From the NCBI GenBank assembly GCA_047495785.1, contig JBLDXI010000066.1, forward strand, positions 434,001 through 498,000: a stretch of 64,000 nt of DNA, given 5' to 3'. Origin of the DNA: Lepidodermella squamata (Eukaryota; Gastrotricha). Position 1 is the stretch's first letter. Each line of letters begins with the position of its first letter. Below the pieces are notes generated by a model. It saw only the letters and a program-made list of their open reading frames with translations. It was not told where the DNA came from and searched no databases. The position numbers and the translations under genes were made by a program. Positions 21,788 through 32,755 of this stretch are shown piece after piece.

Positions 21788-23643
21788 TTATCGCTGCATC
21801 GGCTCGCCATCACCAGTTTATTATTTCTCCTTTTTCGGGTTTGCCGCAGCGATGACTACACAGAACGTGATCTTCAAGGTAAAAATGGCTCTTTTTTTTC
21901 AAAATCGTAAAAAAGTCCAATTTTTAGAGACAATTTTTTTACGACATTCACGAAATAAAATAAAATTATTTGTAATTTTCACACATTAAAAAAATCCACC
22001 TAAAAATTTGACCCAATTTTTCTGTAAAATTTTCAAAAATATTTTGAAAGAAAAATTCGTGGGGCGTCAACTCATCCGCGGTCAACTCGTCCGCGACAAC
22101 TCATCCGCGACAACTCGTCCAGCGACAACTCATCCGAAATTAAATAAATATGTTAATAATTATTTTTAGTGACAACTCATCCGGTGACAACTGGTCCGGC
22201 CCGGCCAAGTTGTCGCGGATGAGTTGACACTATAATTAAATAATTAATATTTTTTTAATTTTTACAATTTTCGGACAACTCGTCCACGGACAAGTCATCC
22301 GCGACAACTCATCCTGAATTTACTAACTCATGTTATATTTCGAATTTCGGACGAGTTGACCGTGGACGAGTTGTCCGAAAATTGTAAAAATTAAAAAATA
22401 ATTAATTATTTAATTTTAGTGTCAACTCATCCGCGGCAACTCGGCCGGGCCGGACCAGTTGTCACCGGATGAGTTGTCACTAAAAATAATTATTAACATA
22501 TTTATTTAATTTCGGATGAGTTGTCGCTGGACGAGTTGTCGCGGATGAGTTGTCACCGGATGACTTGTCGCGGACGAGTTGACATTTCACCGAAAAATTA
22601 TCAAGTTTTGAATTAATTTACAAAAGAAATTTTCTAATATTCCTTGAATTTCGACGAATTTCGTCTTTCAAAGGGACCACAATTAGCAACACGCCCCAAT
22701 TAAATCGAGATTCCAGCACTGAATTATCCATGCGTCCTAACTGGCACTGAAATTTCTTGGATTTCAATTCTTTTATCGATACTAATTGAACCTATGACCC
22801 AATTTAATTACCAGGTCCGAGACGGACGCATTGAAAATGATTCCACCCATCGGATATCGGATATCCATCACATGCTAATATCGGAAAAATCACCGATTTT
22901 TGAAATCGATATCGATATATTATAAAGTATAATTCATCTTAATTGACCGCCGTTAATAAATTATTCCTAGATCCAAAATAATTTTTACTGGAACCCTAAA
23001 TTTGGATTGTCAACTTTTCAATTTCAAATTAAATTTTATTCAAAGTTTCAAATTTCAATGTCAATTTTTTATAATTTACCTTAATTTTTAATAATTTTAT
23101 AACTTTTGAAAATGATCGATTTTTTTTGCTGTGATTGCAGTCGATCTTTCAACCAATTCCTGGTGCAATAGGCCCGATCCGGTTACAATAGTTCCCTTTC
23201 AGTTGGCTTTCATCTTCTCAAACAAGGCCGCCACGCCGCCGCGGTGCTCGCTAACGTTCCAAGCCGGCAAAAAGACAACAGGATCGCTCTACCTCAAATG
23301 GCGGCGCGACTTCAACGACCAAGCCGACCTAATAGTCGAAACGCGGCCGTCTATCAACGACTCGTGGTCTAGCTTGAAGCTGAACGACAACGTGCGAAGT
23401 GATACATACCTTAGACTAACACTGGTGAACGACGCGAGGCGGCGGCTTGATTTTCGAGTCGATTTATCAGCCGAAATGCGGGATGAGTACATTGGAATTA
23501 GGGTCATGCTGTTTTTCGTCGTCATGGGCCCAACTCTCGTATTGACAACGTTCATTTTTGTGTACTACTGGCGCAAAGATCGAGTCTACAACCAAGGTTA
23601 CTTACCTGTAGCTACGTCAGATAGCTTCTATGAAGATTTCTAG
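21788..23643 (+). CDS. Small type I membrane protein, family copy D (start codon not found)
   Basis: Exon 2 (23141-23643) is clearly a family member: V-DLSTNSWCN, PPRCSLTFQAG, LYLKWRRDF, IVETRPSINDSW, RRRLDFRVDLS, then a helix (MLFFVVMGPTLVLTTFIFVYY) and tail RKDRVYNQGYL. A matching exon 1 ending at 21878 in phase 1 encodes a signal-like stretch (AITSLLFLLFRVCRSDD) but has no in-frame ATG, so either a further 5' exon exists or the gene has lost its start. The intron (21879-23140) is 1262 nt instead of about 50, because it contains a 518-bp inverted-repeat element. Exon 2 looks under coding constraint; exon 1 is tentative. Confidence 0.65.
22066..22583. mobile_element. Large near-palindromic element of CAACTCATCCGCG repeats
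   Basis: Two arms of about 240 bp (22066-22310 and 22335-22583) are near-perfect reverse complements. Within each arm, GACAACTCATCCGCG-type units recur tandemly (about six per arm), alternating with AT-rich spacers that also match across arms. It lies in the intron of family copy D. A transcript would fold into a very long hairpin. No open frame or clear target duplication. Confidence 0.9.
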
Positions 23644-24433
23644 CAATTTCTCTAGCATTTTTCCTCAATTTTTCGCTCACTATATATTTTAAATTGAAAT
23701 GCTAATAGTCTTTTTCTATCAAAATTAGAGATGAGAATAAAATCGAAGATAAAATTTTACTTTTTTTCCGAATAGACCACGGTTATGGCTCAGCAGCTGA
23801 TAGGATTCGATCGATCTTTCGCAGAATAATTGACTGATTTGTTTGAATTAAAGTAACAAAAATTGATGTTTGTTTTTGCAAAAAAAATAATAAAATTAAA
23901 ATTGGACATTCTTTCTCCTTGATGAATTTTGAATTGTTGACACGGCCAGGTAAATTGCATCAAGGCAGCAGAAAATCGCGGCGGAAAAATTCTAATTTTC
24001 GAACTTCAAAAGATTTCAACATCGGAAAGCTGCAAAATTCACCCCAAATGTACAGCGTTTCCCATAAAAAATTTTAATTTCGAATTTTTTTGTAGAAAAT
24101 TCCTCCAATTTTTTTAAATTAAAACTGCCGGGAGAACCTTCTATCACTTATCAACGATTATACCGGACAATAAAAACAATTTACGGGTAAATCCCGATGG
24201 TAAATGGTTTGGTAATTTTCGGTATTTTGCCCTGTCACATCAAATTTCCGTGGAATTTTTTAATCCCGTTGCAAAGTAAAATACTTCATCGCTATTTTTT
24301 GCACTTTGAAAATTTCCAAGGATTTTTTGACATTTCTGATTTTAGAGTTTCTGATTCATTTTCCGTGTGAAAAAAAACTAAAATTTTGTACGTATACTGG
24401 TCAACAATTGTTTAGGTCACGTCAGAACTTAAT

Positions 24434-24677
24434 ACACGGTGAGCGGAACCCAATTTGCTGTAGCGGAACCAAACTCGAAATATGCAACGAGTCACTTTTC
24501 GAATAATTTCAGGAATTAGAGGCATGACAGAATTTTACGCTGAATTTTACGGCAATTACATTGGTCAACCATAATATACCCTTGAAAGTTCCGAAAAGTT
24601 GTATTCATCCCATTAACCATTTCCAAGTTTGCATGCCAATTTGGTTCCACCACGGCAACTTAGGTTCCGCTCACCGT
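24434..24677. mobile_element. MITE with CACGGTGAGCGGAACC inverted ends
   Basis: The left end CACGGTGAGCGGAACC and right end GGTTCCGCTCACCGT are exact inverted repeats, flanked by TA at both sides. Internally, GCGGAACCAAA and TTTGGTTCC also pair. About 244 bp, non-coding. Confidence 0.7.
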
Positions 24678-24785
24678 AAATTTTTAGTTTCGACAAAAGG
24701 ACGACCCATTTTAAAAGGGAAAATCTTATGCCGGTACCAAATTTCATTTAATTCAATACCTAACCATTTTATTCGTTTTTTAACT

Positions 24786-24856
24786 GGTTAGGGTTAGTGT
24801 TAGGGCTAGGGTTAGGTTAGGGTTAGGTTAGGGTTAGGTTAGGGTTAGGTTAGGGT
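24786..24856 (+). repeat. Interstitial telomere-like repeat
   Basis: About 70 bp of TTAGGG/TTAGG units. After an irregular start, the array settles into a strict 11-bp period (GGTTAGGTTAG), alternating one TTAGGG and one TTAGG. It could be a remnant of telomeric DNA captured at a break or a retroelement tail. Confidence 0.85.
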
Positions 24857-25629
24857 CTTCAAATTGGGGATTTGAACTGTTGGGAATAATTTGGTACGGA
24901 ATTCAATGATGTTTGGTAATGATTTCACTAAGTATATCCCATTTTTCAATTCAGCGGAATTTCTGCGCAAGGCTCAGCGTTTACTTTAGAAATCCACGTT
25001 GCCACAAATTTTGAGAATTATTTGAAAATAAAAATTTGGCCTATTTTGAGTTAGGTTCCGCATGATACAAATTAGGTTCTGCTCACCGTGAATTGGGTTC
25101 CTCTAAAAAAAATCCTGCAATTTATTTTCTATAATTATTTCTATTAACGAAATGCTCCCTTAAACGCGAGGGTAATTTTGAATTTTTTTCTCGAGGATCA
25201 AAAACCAGTCTTAATTAAAGGAAATTCAATATTTGAGACAAAGGTGCGCAAGGTTATTTTTTATTTATTTTTTGTAAAATTTAGGTGATTTGAAGGACCA
25301 TATTTTTTTCTTCAGAAAAATATTGTTTTCTTCAGAAATGTTTTTTTCTTGCAGAAATACATTTTTCCGCCAGAAAACCTATTTTTATTACCAGAAAAAG
25401 TTCAATATATTTTTAATGTCAAATCGTCATCTAACATTAATCTGACTCCCGGCAACTGTACCAGTTACTCAAAAAATCGAAAATCGAATAATTCCTGATC
25501 GCCTGATTCTGCGAAATCTGCGAAACCATTCAGCGATTAGAAACCCTCGTCTAATTTGTGTAATTCCTAAGACACAAAACAATGTTGCAAAAACCCAATA
25601 TATGATTATCACTAAGGCTAAGGCTAAGG

Positions 25630-25800
25630 CTCAAGATATTTAGGACATATTGTTAGGTCACGTGATTACGATGAAAAAGGTCTAATAAATAAAATTTATA
25701 CCTGGATGCCCCCGTTCTGGTGGTTTGCACCCAGAGGAAGGCCCCGGACCAGATGGATTAACGGAGTACATAGGAGTTTGTTTAAAGTATGACTCACTAA
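25630..25800 (+). pseudogene. Non-LTR retrotransposon (LINE) C-terminal fragment
   Basis: The frame reads RYLGHIVRSRDYDEKGL, then after about 20 residues RGRPRTRWINGVHRSL. 'L.wlGHi.R' and 'RGRPr.rWid' are hallmarks of the end of LINE reverse transcriptase ORFs. The frame stops shortly after, and no upstream RT domain is present. It is preceded by CTAAGG tandem units at about 25612-25632. Confidence 0.65.
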
Positions 25801-26573
25801 GAACATTTCTTTCACATCCCCAAGTTGGTCAATCTTTAATGAACGAATATGGGCGTGTTCGGCGGCCCCAATCCTCATCTATCAGAATAAGTAAGATTCC
25901 CAAGGTTTGGAGATGCTAGGAAAAAAAACAAAAAATTAATTTGCTTCGGATTAAATCATTTTTCGAAGCCCCGGACGGTACTTCTTGCCCGGCACTAACG
26001 GAGAATGAATAATCCGAAGGGTTGGCGATGAGTATAGCAAAGATAGCACACAAACTCAGCTGCCCGGAGTTAGAATGTAGCGCTGTCCGGGGTGAACATC
26101 GGATTCCTTGACAAAGTAGGTTCCTCCCTTCACCTCAGAACTTGCCTTTCTTGGAATGATCTCCCCGCGAAAATGAAGCACCATGACTAGAATTCTCGAG
26201 TATTTGAGGGAGTTGTAACCTTGAAATAACAATTTGGCTAATATTTTTCTTTTCTGGCAGGAAAAATATGTATTCTGGCGGAAAAATGTCTTTCTGTTAA
26301 AAAAAATAATTTCTGAAGAATAACGGTGAATAGTAAGTTCGTACCCGCAAATTCGTAACGTGATCTTTTCGTAACAAACAGGTATCTTTTCGTACAACAT
26401 TTAGTGATCTTTTCGTAACACATTTTCGTATCAAAATCAAATTTTTCAAATTAATTTGGTGATCTTTTCATAACAAATTAAGACGAAGTTGTGATCGATT
26501 CGTAACGCTTTTAATATTGTTTAATAATAGCATCCCAGAGCTCTGTTGTTCCTGGTTGTAGTGTAGAACCTAT

Positions 26574-26792
26574 CGGGAATTAACAGGGATTGGGCAGATT
26601 TGGTCTCGGGAGTTGAACTAAGGCTGCTTGGGGCGCGACTTCGGCTGTCGAGTTTGAGGAGGCTGGCGGAAGCGGAACTGGCTGAACAAATGGTTGAACT
26701 TGAGGTTGAGTAGTAGCGTTGCTAAGGGTTACACTTGCTGCCGAGGATGAAGCGGTGTTATCAGAAGGATTATCAGCAGTATCTATAGGGCG
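26574..26792 (-). CDS. Partial open frame, Pro/Ser/Thr-rich C-terminus
   Basis: On the minus strand a frame preceded by a plausible acceptor (cctatag) reads DTADNPSDNTASSSAASVTL, continues VQPFVQPVPLPPASS and ends PRPNLPNPC-stop. Its composition and lack of stops look like real coding sequence, perhaps the last exon of a gene carried by the inverted-repeat element. No upstream exon was identified; the adjacent 26795-26860 is a palindrome of CCCTCGTTCGCTCCC. Confidence 0.35.
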
Positions 26793-28058
26793 ACTTCGCT
26801 CCCTCGTTCGCTCCCGCCCAACTCAGGGAGCGAACGAGGGCGAACGAGAGCGAACGCAGGTGTAAACGCGTGCGCGCGCACCAAGTAGATCGATCTAACG
26901 CAATTTCATTAAAAATCACCGATTTATGTCATTTTGCGCTCTAAATTTGCGGAATTCATATGCACAATGAATGTTTTTTAGCCAAGATTTTCGAAATTCT
27001 ATCGAATGGTGTCAAATTGAGCAAATTTCACGAAAATGAGCAACATTTCAAGTTAGCTAACATTTGTAGCCAATCGATAAATGCCATTACTTAGAAAATA
27101 ACTGTGAAAAAACGAATATATCACTGTACGAATTTACGGTTACGAACTTACTATGAATCATTTACTTTGGATTTTTGGGTGATTTGATTTGAAATGATTG
27201 ATTTAACAAGACCTGTGATTTACTGAAGAAATCAAATCAAAGTCACTGGTTCAACGAAAAATTCTGAAATTTGAAGCAAAGGTGGACAAGATGGTTTCCG
27301 ATTTGCCTACCAAGGTTGAGAATTTTTGCCTGATTTTTGATCATTTCAAACCAAAAATATACCGGAAAAATCCGGAAAACACCGGAAAAGCATTTTTCAG
27401 GGTTTTTTAATCCCATAATATTTTCGCACAGCTCTCAATTTGCTAGAACTATGATTCTAGGCCGAGATCCGAGATTATGCTTGCATACCTGGACATTGCT
27501 TCGAGTAGAATAAATATAAAGCCAGTAAACCTTACAGGTAACGAAAACGAGCCCCATTTAGCTCCGAACTAAAAAAGTTCCCCCTTAAATTATTTTATGC
27601 TTTATTTTAGAAATAAATTGCGTAGTGTTGTTTCGGAAACCTGTGTTTGATCGTTGCCGACTTGGAATACAAAAACTAGATACCTAGTAGTATTGTGTAA
27701 GTAGTAAGTAGTAGTATTGTGCGTGAATTTTTTGAAATTTATAAAAATTATTGTTAAATTTAAAAAATTCAATTCGACTAAAAAATAAAATTTAATTTTT
27801 CCTTTCCAACGCTAAAAAAACTCAAGTATAGGACTCGCATGGTCAGAACTGTGACAGGTTCCAGTAAAAATGAGAAATAACTAAACGGAAACAATGATAT
27901 GGAATAGCCGCGAGTTATATAAGGAATATATTTGTCCCTTGTGATAAGGCTAAAATAATACGATCGGCTTTATCGCATGTGTATAGCAAGTCCCACCATT
28001 GAGCTTATAATATTACAAACCAATTTTTGTGTTTTTTTGATAAAAAAAAAAGGTGCAA

Positions 28059-28572
28059 ATGGCTCGTTCCGCTTATTTTGTGATACTGGTTGCTGCTTTA
28101 ATTGCATGCACAGGTAATAAATACTACCTATAATAATTTTTAATTGTGCCATCTTGTGGGTGAAAATTTTATTGATTAAATTGATAGCAAAATTAATCGG
28201 GCATTCCAACGAATTATTCACTTATTCCAAGTAAAAGCTGAAAAATAAGCTTATTTATTTATTTATTTTTCTATGAATTTAGCTGCCATCAAGTGCTATC
28301 AAGGAACTAGCGATACCAAGTATGACGAGGTTGATGGCTGCGTAGTTTGCCAGAAAATCGTCGCTGAAATAGCCGGCCTCGAAGGCACATCGAAGGCGTG
28401 CATGAAAACCGATCCCGGACTAGGGCTCGACTGCAAAACAACGACGATTGCAGGCGCCACCGACACGACGTGCTACTGCAACACCGACCTGTGCAACACC
28501 GCTGGTCACGTGGCTAGCGCCAAGGCCGCAATCACGGCTGCGTTAATCATCGCTGCTTATTTCGTGATGTGA
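28059..28572 (+). CDS. Ly6/uPAR-type three-finger protein, GPI-anchor candidate
   Basis: Two exons: 28059-28113 (MARSAYFVILVAALIACT signal, ending phase 1) and 28283-28572; about 114 residues. The mature chain starts AAIKCYQG and ends its domain with TTCYCNTDLCN, the classical Ly6 signature (LxC near the N-terminus and CN..LCN at the end). Ten Cys fall in the domain (KCYQG, GCVVCQK, ACMK, LDCKT, TCYCNTDLCN). A hydrophobic C-terminus (AAITAALIIAAYFVM) after small residues is a GPI-attachment signal. Such proteins are extracellular modulators of receptors and channels. The gene sits between inverted copies of a repeat (26325-30044). Its particular subfamily is not recognised. Confidence 0.88.
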
Positions 28573-30594
28573 ACATACGCGCGCGAATTATTCGTGATTA
28601 TTTTGAAATTTAAATAATTTTGATTTCTGCTCATTTGCAATAATGTGCTGATTTGATATGATACGAATTACGCTTATTTTCACAGGCGTATATTTCGAAC
28701 GGAATCAGAAAATAAACAGCTATTTTTGAATAAATCGACGTTTTTTAATCACAAATAAAATTGAGAATTTTTTTACCCATCCAGTGGCGCTTCAGGAACA
28801 TGTTTGACAATCATCTGTCGACATTTTCTCCCGAAATTTCACTTGAAAATCGTTCAAATCGAAGAATAATTTTCTCGTCAGAAAAATATTCTTTTTCTCA
28901 GAAAAATATGTTATTCGATTCATAGTAAGTTCGTAACCGTAAATTCGTACAGTGGTATATTCGTAACAAATCATTTTCATACAGAGTAAATTCGTACCAA
29001 TACATTTTCGGATTTAAAGTAGTGAACTTTTCGTAACAAGAAAAAATATCATGATTTTGATTCGAAAGTGGTGATCTTTTCGTAACCAGGCGGAAATAAT
29101 AACACAGAAAGGTGGTCTTTTCGATGCGGACGGGTGATATGATGTAACCTTCTAGCATTTGAATACCATTAAATCACTAATAATCTAAGCCCTCATTCAT
29201 CTGCTATTCCGGAAGATGCGTTGTCATATTTGTAACCATACTTGTAATAGTGCACCCGGGTGCTCCCTAACCGCCCGGTTGATTCTCGATTTTTTTTTAT
29301 GTTATTCGATAGCCAAAGATCTAAATTAGATGGCAGGCCACAAGCGCCGTTCCAGAAAAAATCACCCAGCGAGAAAAACCCCGCAAATGTGGCCCTATTT
29401 CGCGAACTCGAGCCCACTCTCATTTTTAGGACGGGTTTGATGAGGCCTAAGGCGCCTTGGAGCCGGTCTAAGGCGCCTTGCATCATGATTCATCATTCCA
29501 AGGCGTCTTAGAGGGCTGTGATTCACTGTGATTCACGTCTTACGAAAATACAGGGCGCCTTAGGCTAAGACGCCTTTATGCGGTTTTTTTGCATTACGCT
29601 AGCCAAGGATCTAAATTAGAAGGCAGGTCACCAGCGCCGGTCCAGATAAAACTAACATCACCCGCACGATTTTGTGGCATAAAACCCCTAGCGGTATCAA
29701 GCTATTCCTGGTGACCTGCTAAGGCACCCTTAGTAAGGAAGTTCAACATGACGGAACTACGAGCAATGACAACAACAGTTTTTCCAACATGTTTAGCCTC
29801 AGCCTCACGTTGAAAACTGTTATTATTGCTCAAAAATGCTATTTTCAATCAATATTAAAAGCGTTACGAATCGATCACAACTTCGTCTTAATTTGTTATG
29901 AAAAGATCACCAAATTAATTTGGAAAATTTGATTTTGATACGAAAATGTGTTACGAAAAGATCACTAAATGTAGTACGAAAAGATACCTGTTTGTTACGA
30001 AAAGATCACGTTACGAATTTGCGGGTACGAACTTACTATTCACCCCTGAGGGGGATTTTGCGATCAAAAGACGCGGTTTTGCCGATTCCTTTGAAAAATT
30101 TTTTTTTACAATTTTCCGCTCAACAATTGAAAAACCGGAAGTGAATTTTGATTTTCCGATATTTTCGTTAGATTTGCGAATTATGTAGAGATATTTGAGT
30201 TCTAGGGGTAATCTGAGGCGCTAAACACGCTGGGTGCATCTGTTTTTACACTGGGAGTATCGGTTGTCGAATATCGATCATCGATTATACAGTGAATGAT
30301 TGATTTTTTTCGAATTTGGCCGAATCTTACTTTTAAAATGATCCTTCACGCTTAGATTCATAGCTGATTATCATAACTACCGCAACTCCTGATCTTGTAG
30401 CTGAACTTTGTGCCAACACTTTCAGCTAGGACGACATATTCCTGGTGATGTCTTACTATCTAACCGTCGGATTAGTCTGTTCAATTAAAACCGCGGTTTT
30501 TATTGTAATTGAGAAAAAACCGGTTTTTACCGGCACCGGTGTAAACTGGTAGAAACTGGTTTGAGTTTAAACCGAATACCCTGACTATAGTAGA

Positions 30595-30765
30595 GACGCA
30601 AGCTTGATAGTTAACAGTATTTACATGGCTTGCCAATAACGACTTCGTTTTGTTCTCCGAAATGAACGTTCGAAAATCACAAAGGAAGTGTTTCTTTGTT
30701 GTTCTCCTGATTAAGGCTCAGCAGTTTTTCCTCGTCTAGACAACCCCAAGCTTTTGCCATGAGTC
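30595..30765. repeat. Dispersed repeat, pair of 36508-36690
   Basis: Shares 'caagcttgata', 'tttacatgg', 'tttgttttgttctccgaaat', 'ttctcctgatt'-like and 'agatttttcctcg'-like blocks in order with 36508-36690. Non-coding; divergence about one base in five by eye. Confidence 0.7.
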
Positions 30766-30879
30766 ATTCATAATTAGCTCTGACGGTAATTGCACTCTGG
30801 AAATAGCAGAATGGGTGCAAAAAGCCGGGTCGTGTAAAAGCTGGGGCATTAAATACATTTATAAAAAGTAGTATCCCTG

Positions 30880-31200
30880 CTAAAATGAAGGTGAAACGAG
30901 AAGTAATGACTCCGACATTCCTCTACGCCTGTGAAAACTGGAATGCAACCGTAGCCCACCAAATGAGGCTGTGGGTGGTTCAGATGAGGTGGCCTAGGGC
31001 TATAGCCAACGTCACAATCATGGACGAAGTCGGAAACGAAGACATGAGGTAAATTTGCGCGGGCATAGAACCCATCTCAGCTCAAACAGAACATAACTGA
31101 CTACGTCTCTTTCTTTCTTTCTTAGAATGAACGACACCCGATCCATGAGTGGCAGAGAAAGTTGGGCAAGGGGCAAGCCAAGGGTAGGATGGGATTAATG
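30880..31200 (+). pseudogene. LINE reverse-transcriptase C-terminal fragment
   Basis: The frame reads VMTPTFLYACENWNATVAHQ, then MRWPRAIANVTIMDEVGNED and, after a stop, IEPISAQTEHN; a later frame gives KPRVGWD. This follows the known end of LINE RT ORFs: 'v.p.LlYg.E.W......lr..e...RrilgIs..drv.Ned.r...g..pi'. Stops and shifts show decay. It is independent of the fragment at 25630-25800. Confidence 0.7.
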
Positions 31201-31967
31201 TAGTGCTTAGAGCTTACTGCACGCAAAAAATCTCGAAAATTAACAGAATCTTTTAAGCGTCTACATTGAAAATTGTCTGAATTGTGACAAAATTGAAGAG
31301 ACCACTCGTGATCGGTCTAATTAGAGGGCGTTCATTCGCGAACTTTTGGTCTTCAGGTTGCGGGGAACGGAATCATGCATATCATGCATATGATAATTGC
31401 ACGTCAATAACGTTTAAGTTTAAGTTTAAGTTTTTAAGTAACCCATCACCATTCGAGGAGTAACCCAGTGGACTAATTATCCATGTTACAAGAGTTCTTG
31501 CCCATGCATGAATCAGATATGCTAACCTTTTCATAAATCCACATTTTGATTTGGGCTTCCTTATCAAATCCACCATGTTGACGACGATTCTTACGTGTGT
31601 TAACCTCAGGGACGTGTCTTTAGTTGAGAATTTAGAACCCCTCAGTGCAGTCGACGCGGTTACCAGTGATCCGAAATTTGAGAAATTTCACCTTGAGTAT
31701 ACATTGGCGCCCGCTTAGCAGGCGCCTGTTGTTTTACTAGTAGATGATGTAATAGATCGGACACTCGCCTATTATTGCTAATTATGAAATTTGCACACTA
31801 AATTGAATGCATTTATTTAAAAGGTGAAAATAGTCGTGAGCCTCAAATAGCCTCAAACTGTTTGAAACTTATCCTTCAAGGATGCTAGTGATATCGTTAG
31901 CGACGTTGAATAACTCGGATTTAGGCTTATTTACGTCATTTTCAAGGTACCGGTGACAAGTAAAAAG

Positions 31968-32755
31968 TAGGGATGAGCCGAATATGATTTTAACAAACCG
32001 AACCGAACCGAACCGGTTAGTTTATTGAAAAAATTTCAGTTCATTTTGAATTCATAGAATTTAGGATTTAGGAAAATAATTTCAAAATTCAAAATTTTAA
32101 TTATATTTTTCTTTTTAAATTTAATTCAACACTCATTTGTGGACAAAGTTGAACGCGTTTACCGACGTGGACGCCGTTCGAGCACAACTAAATGCCTATC
32201 TGGCCTTGTCTCCAATCGACTTCGACGCAGACCCGCTCGTTTGGTGGCGAGATCACCGCGCGGAATTCAAGCTATTCGCCCCCCTGGTCCGAAAAGTTCT
32301 TTGTTGTCCCGCAGGTAGCGTCGACAGCGAGAGGCTGTTTTCCGTAGCTGGCAACGTCATCTCACCAGAACGGTACAGCCTGAACGGTGACAAAGCCGAG
32401 ATGCTCATTTTTTGCAAATACAATCTTCCAGTGATCAAATTCGACTACAATTTTAAGCCATAATTTCATATATATTCGAATTGAATTCTGAATTTTATTA
32501 TATTCGTCAACTCATAATTTGTAACATTGTAACAAGCTAATTTCCTTTATTACTTATTTTATCGATTCTTCATAATAAAAAGCAATCAACCTGCACGCGT
32601 TTTTCTTTTATTTAAATTTTAAAAAAATTCGGTTGAAATTCGGCTATTTTCTGCCAAACCGAACGGAATCCCACGAATTTCAGACCCAACCGGAACCGAA
32701 CCGAATACGTGTATTACCGAATAATTCGGTTATCCGAAATTCCGGCTCACCCCTA
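31968..32755 (+). mobile_element. Short hAT element with transposase C-terminus
   Basis: The 788-bp element has exact 8-bp target duplications GTAAAAAG (31960-31967 and 32756-32763) and inverted ends TAGGGATGAGCCGAAT / CCGGCTCACCCCTA. It carries a frame (about 32137-32463) with the hAT dimerisation domain: WWRDHRAEFKLFAPLVRKVL, then GSVDSERLFSVAGNVISPER and NGDKAEMLIFCKYN. The catalytic part is absent, so this is an internally deleted copy. It was inserted into the loop of an older foldback repeat whose arms are 31895-31955 and 32815-32880. Confidence 0.9.

Larger units (their letters stand above)
23644..26324. repeat. Repeat-dominated interval without genes
   Basis: Contains the element at 24434-24677, telomere-like repeats at 24786-24856, a third copy of the GGTTCYGCTCACCGT motif at about 25075-25091, an imperfect CAGAAAAATAT-type minisatellite at about 25310-25400 (echoed at 26255-26300 and 28875-28910), and a LINE fragment at 25630-25800. 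No host gene recognised. Confidence 0.6.
26325..30044. mobile_element. 3.7-kb inverted-repeat structure enclosing a Ly6 gene
   Basis: Positions 26325-26519 and 29850-30044 are 195-bp inverted repeats differing at only two positions. Each arm contains repeated GATCTTTTCGTAAC units and an outer end TGAATAGTAAGTTCGTAC. A second inverted pair lies inside, in opposite orientation: 27112-27159 and 28917-28964, whose outer end GATTCATAGTAAGTTCGTAAC is related. Two readings fit: one 3.7-kb element, or two oppositely oriented copies of a 0.8-1.1 kb element (26325-27159 and 28917-30044). No target duplication was found outside. The inner 27160-28916 holds the Ly6 gene. Confidence 0.75.
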
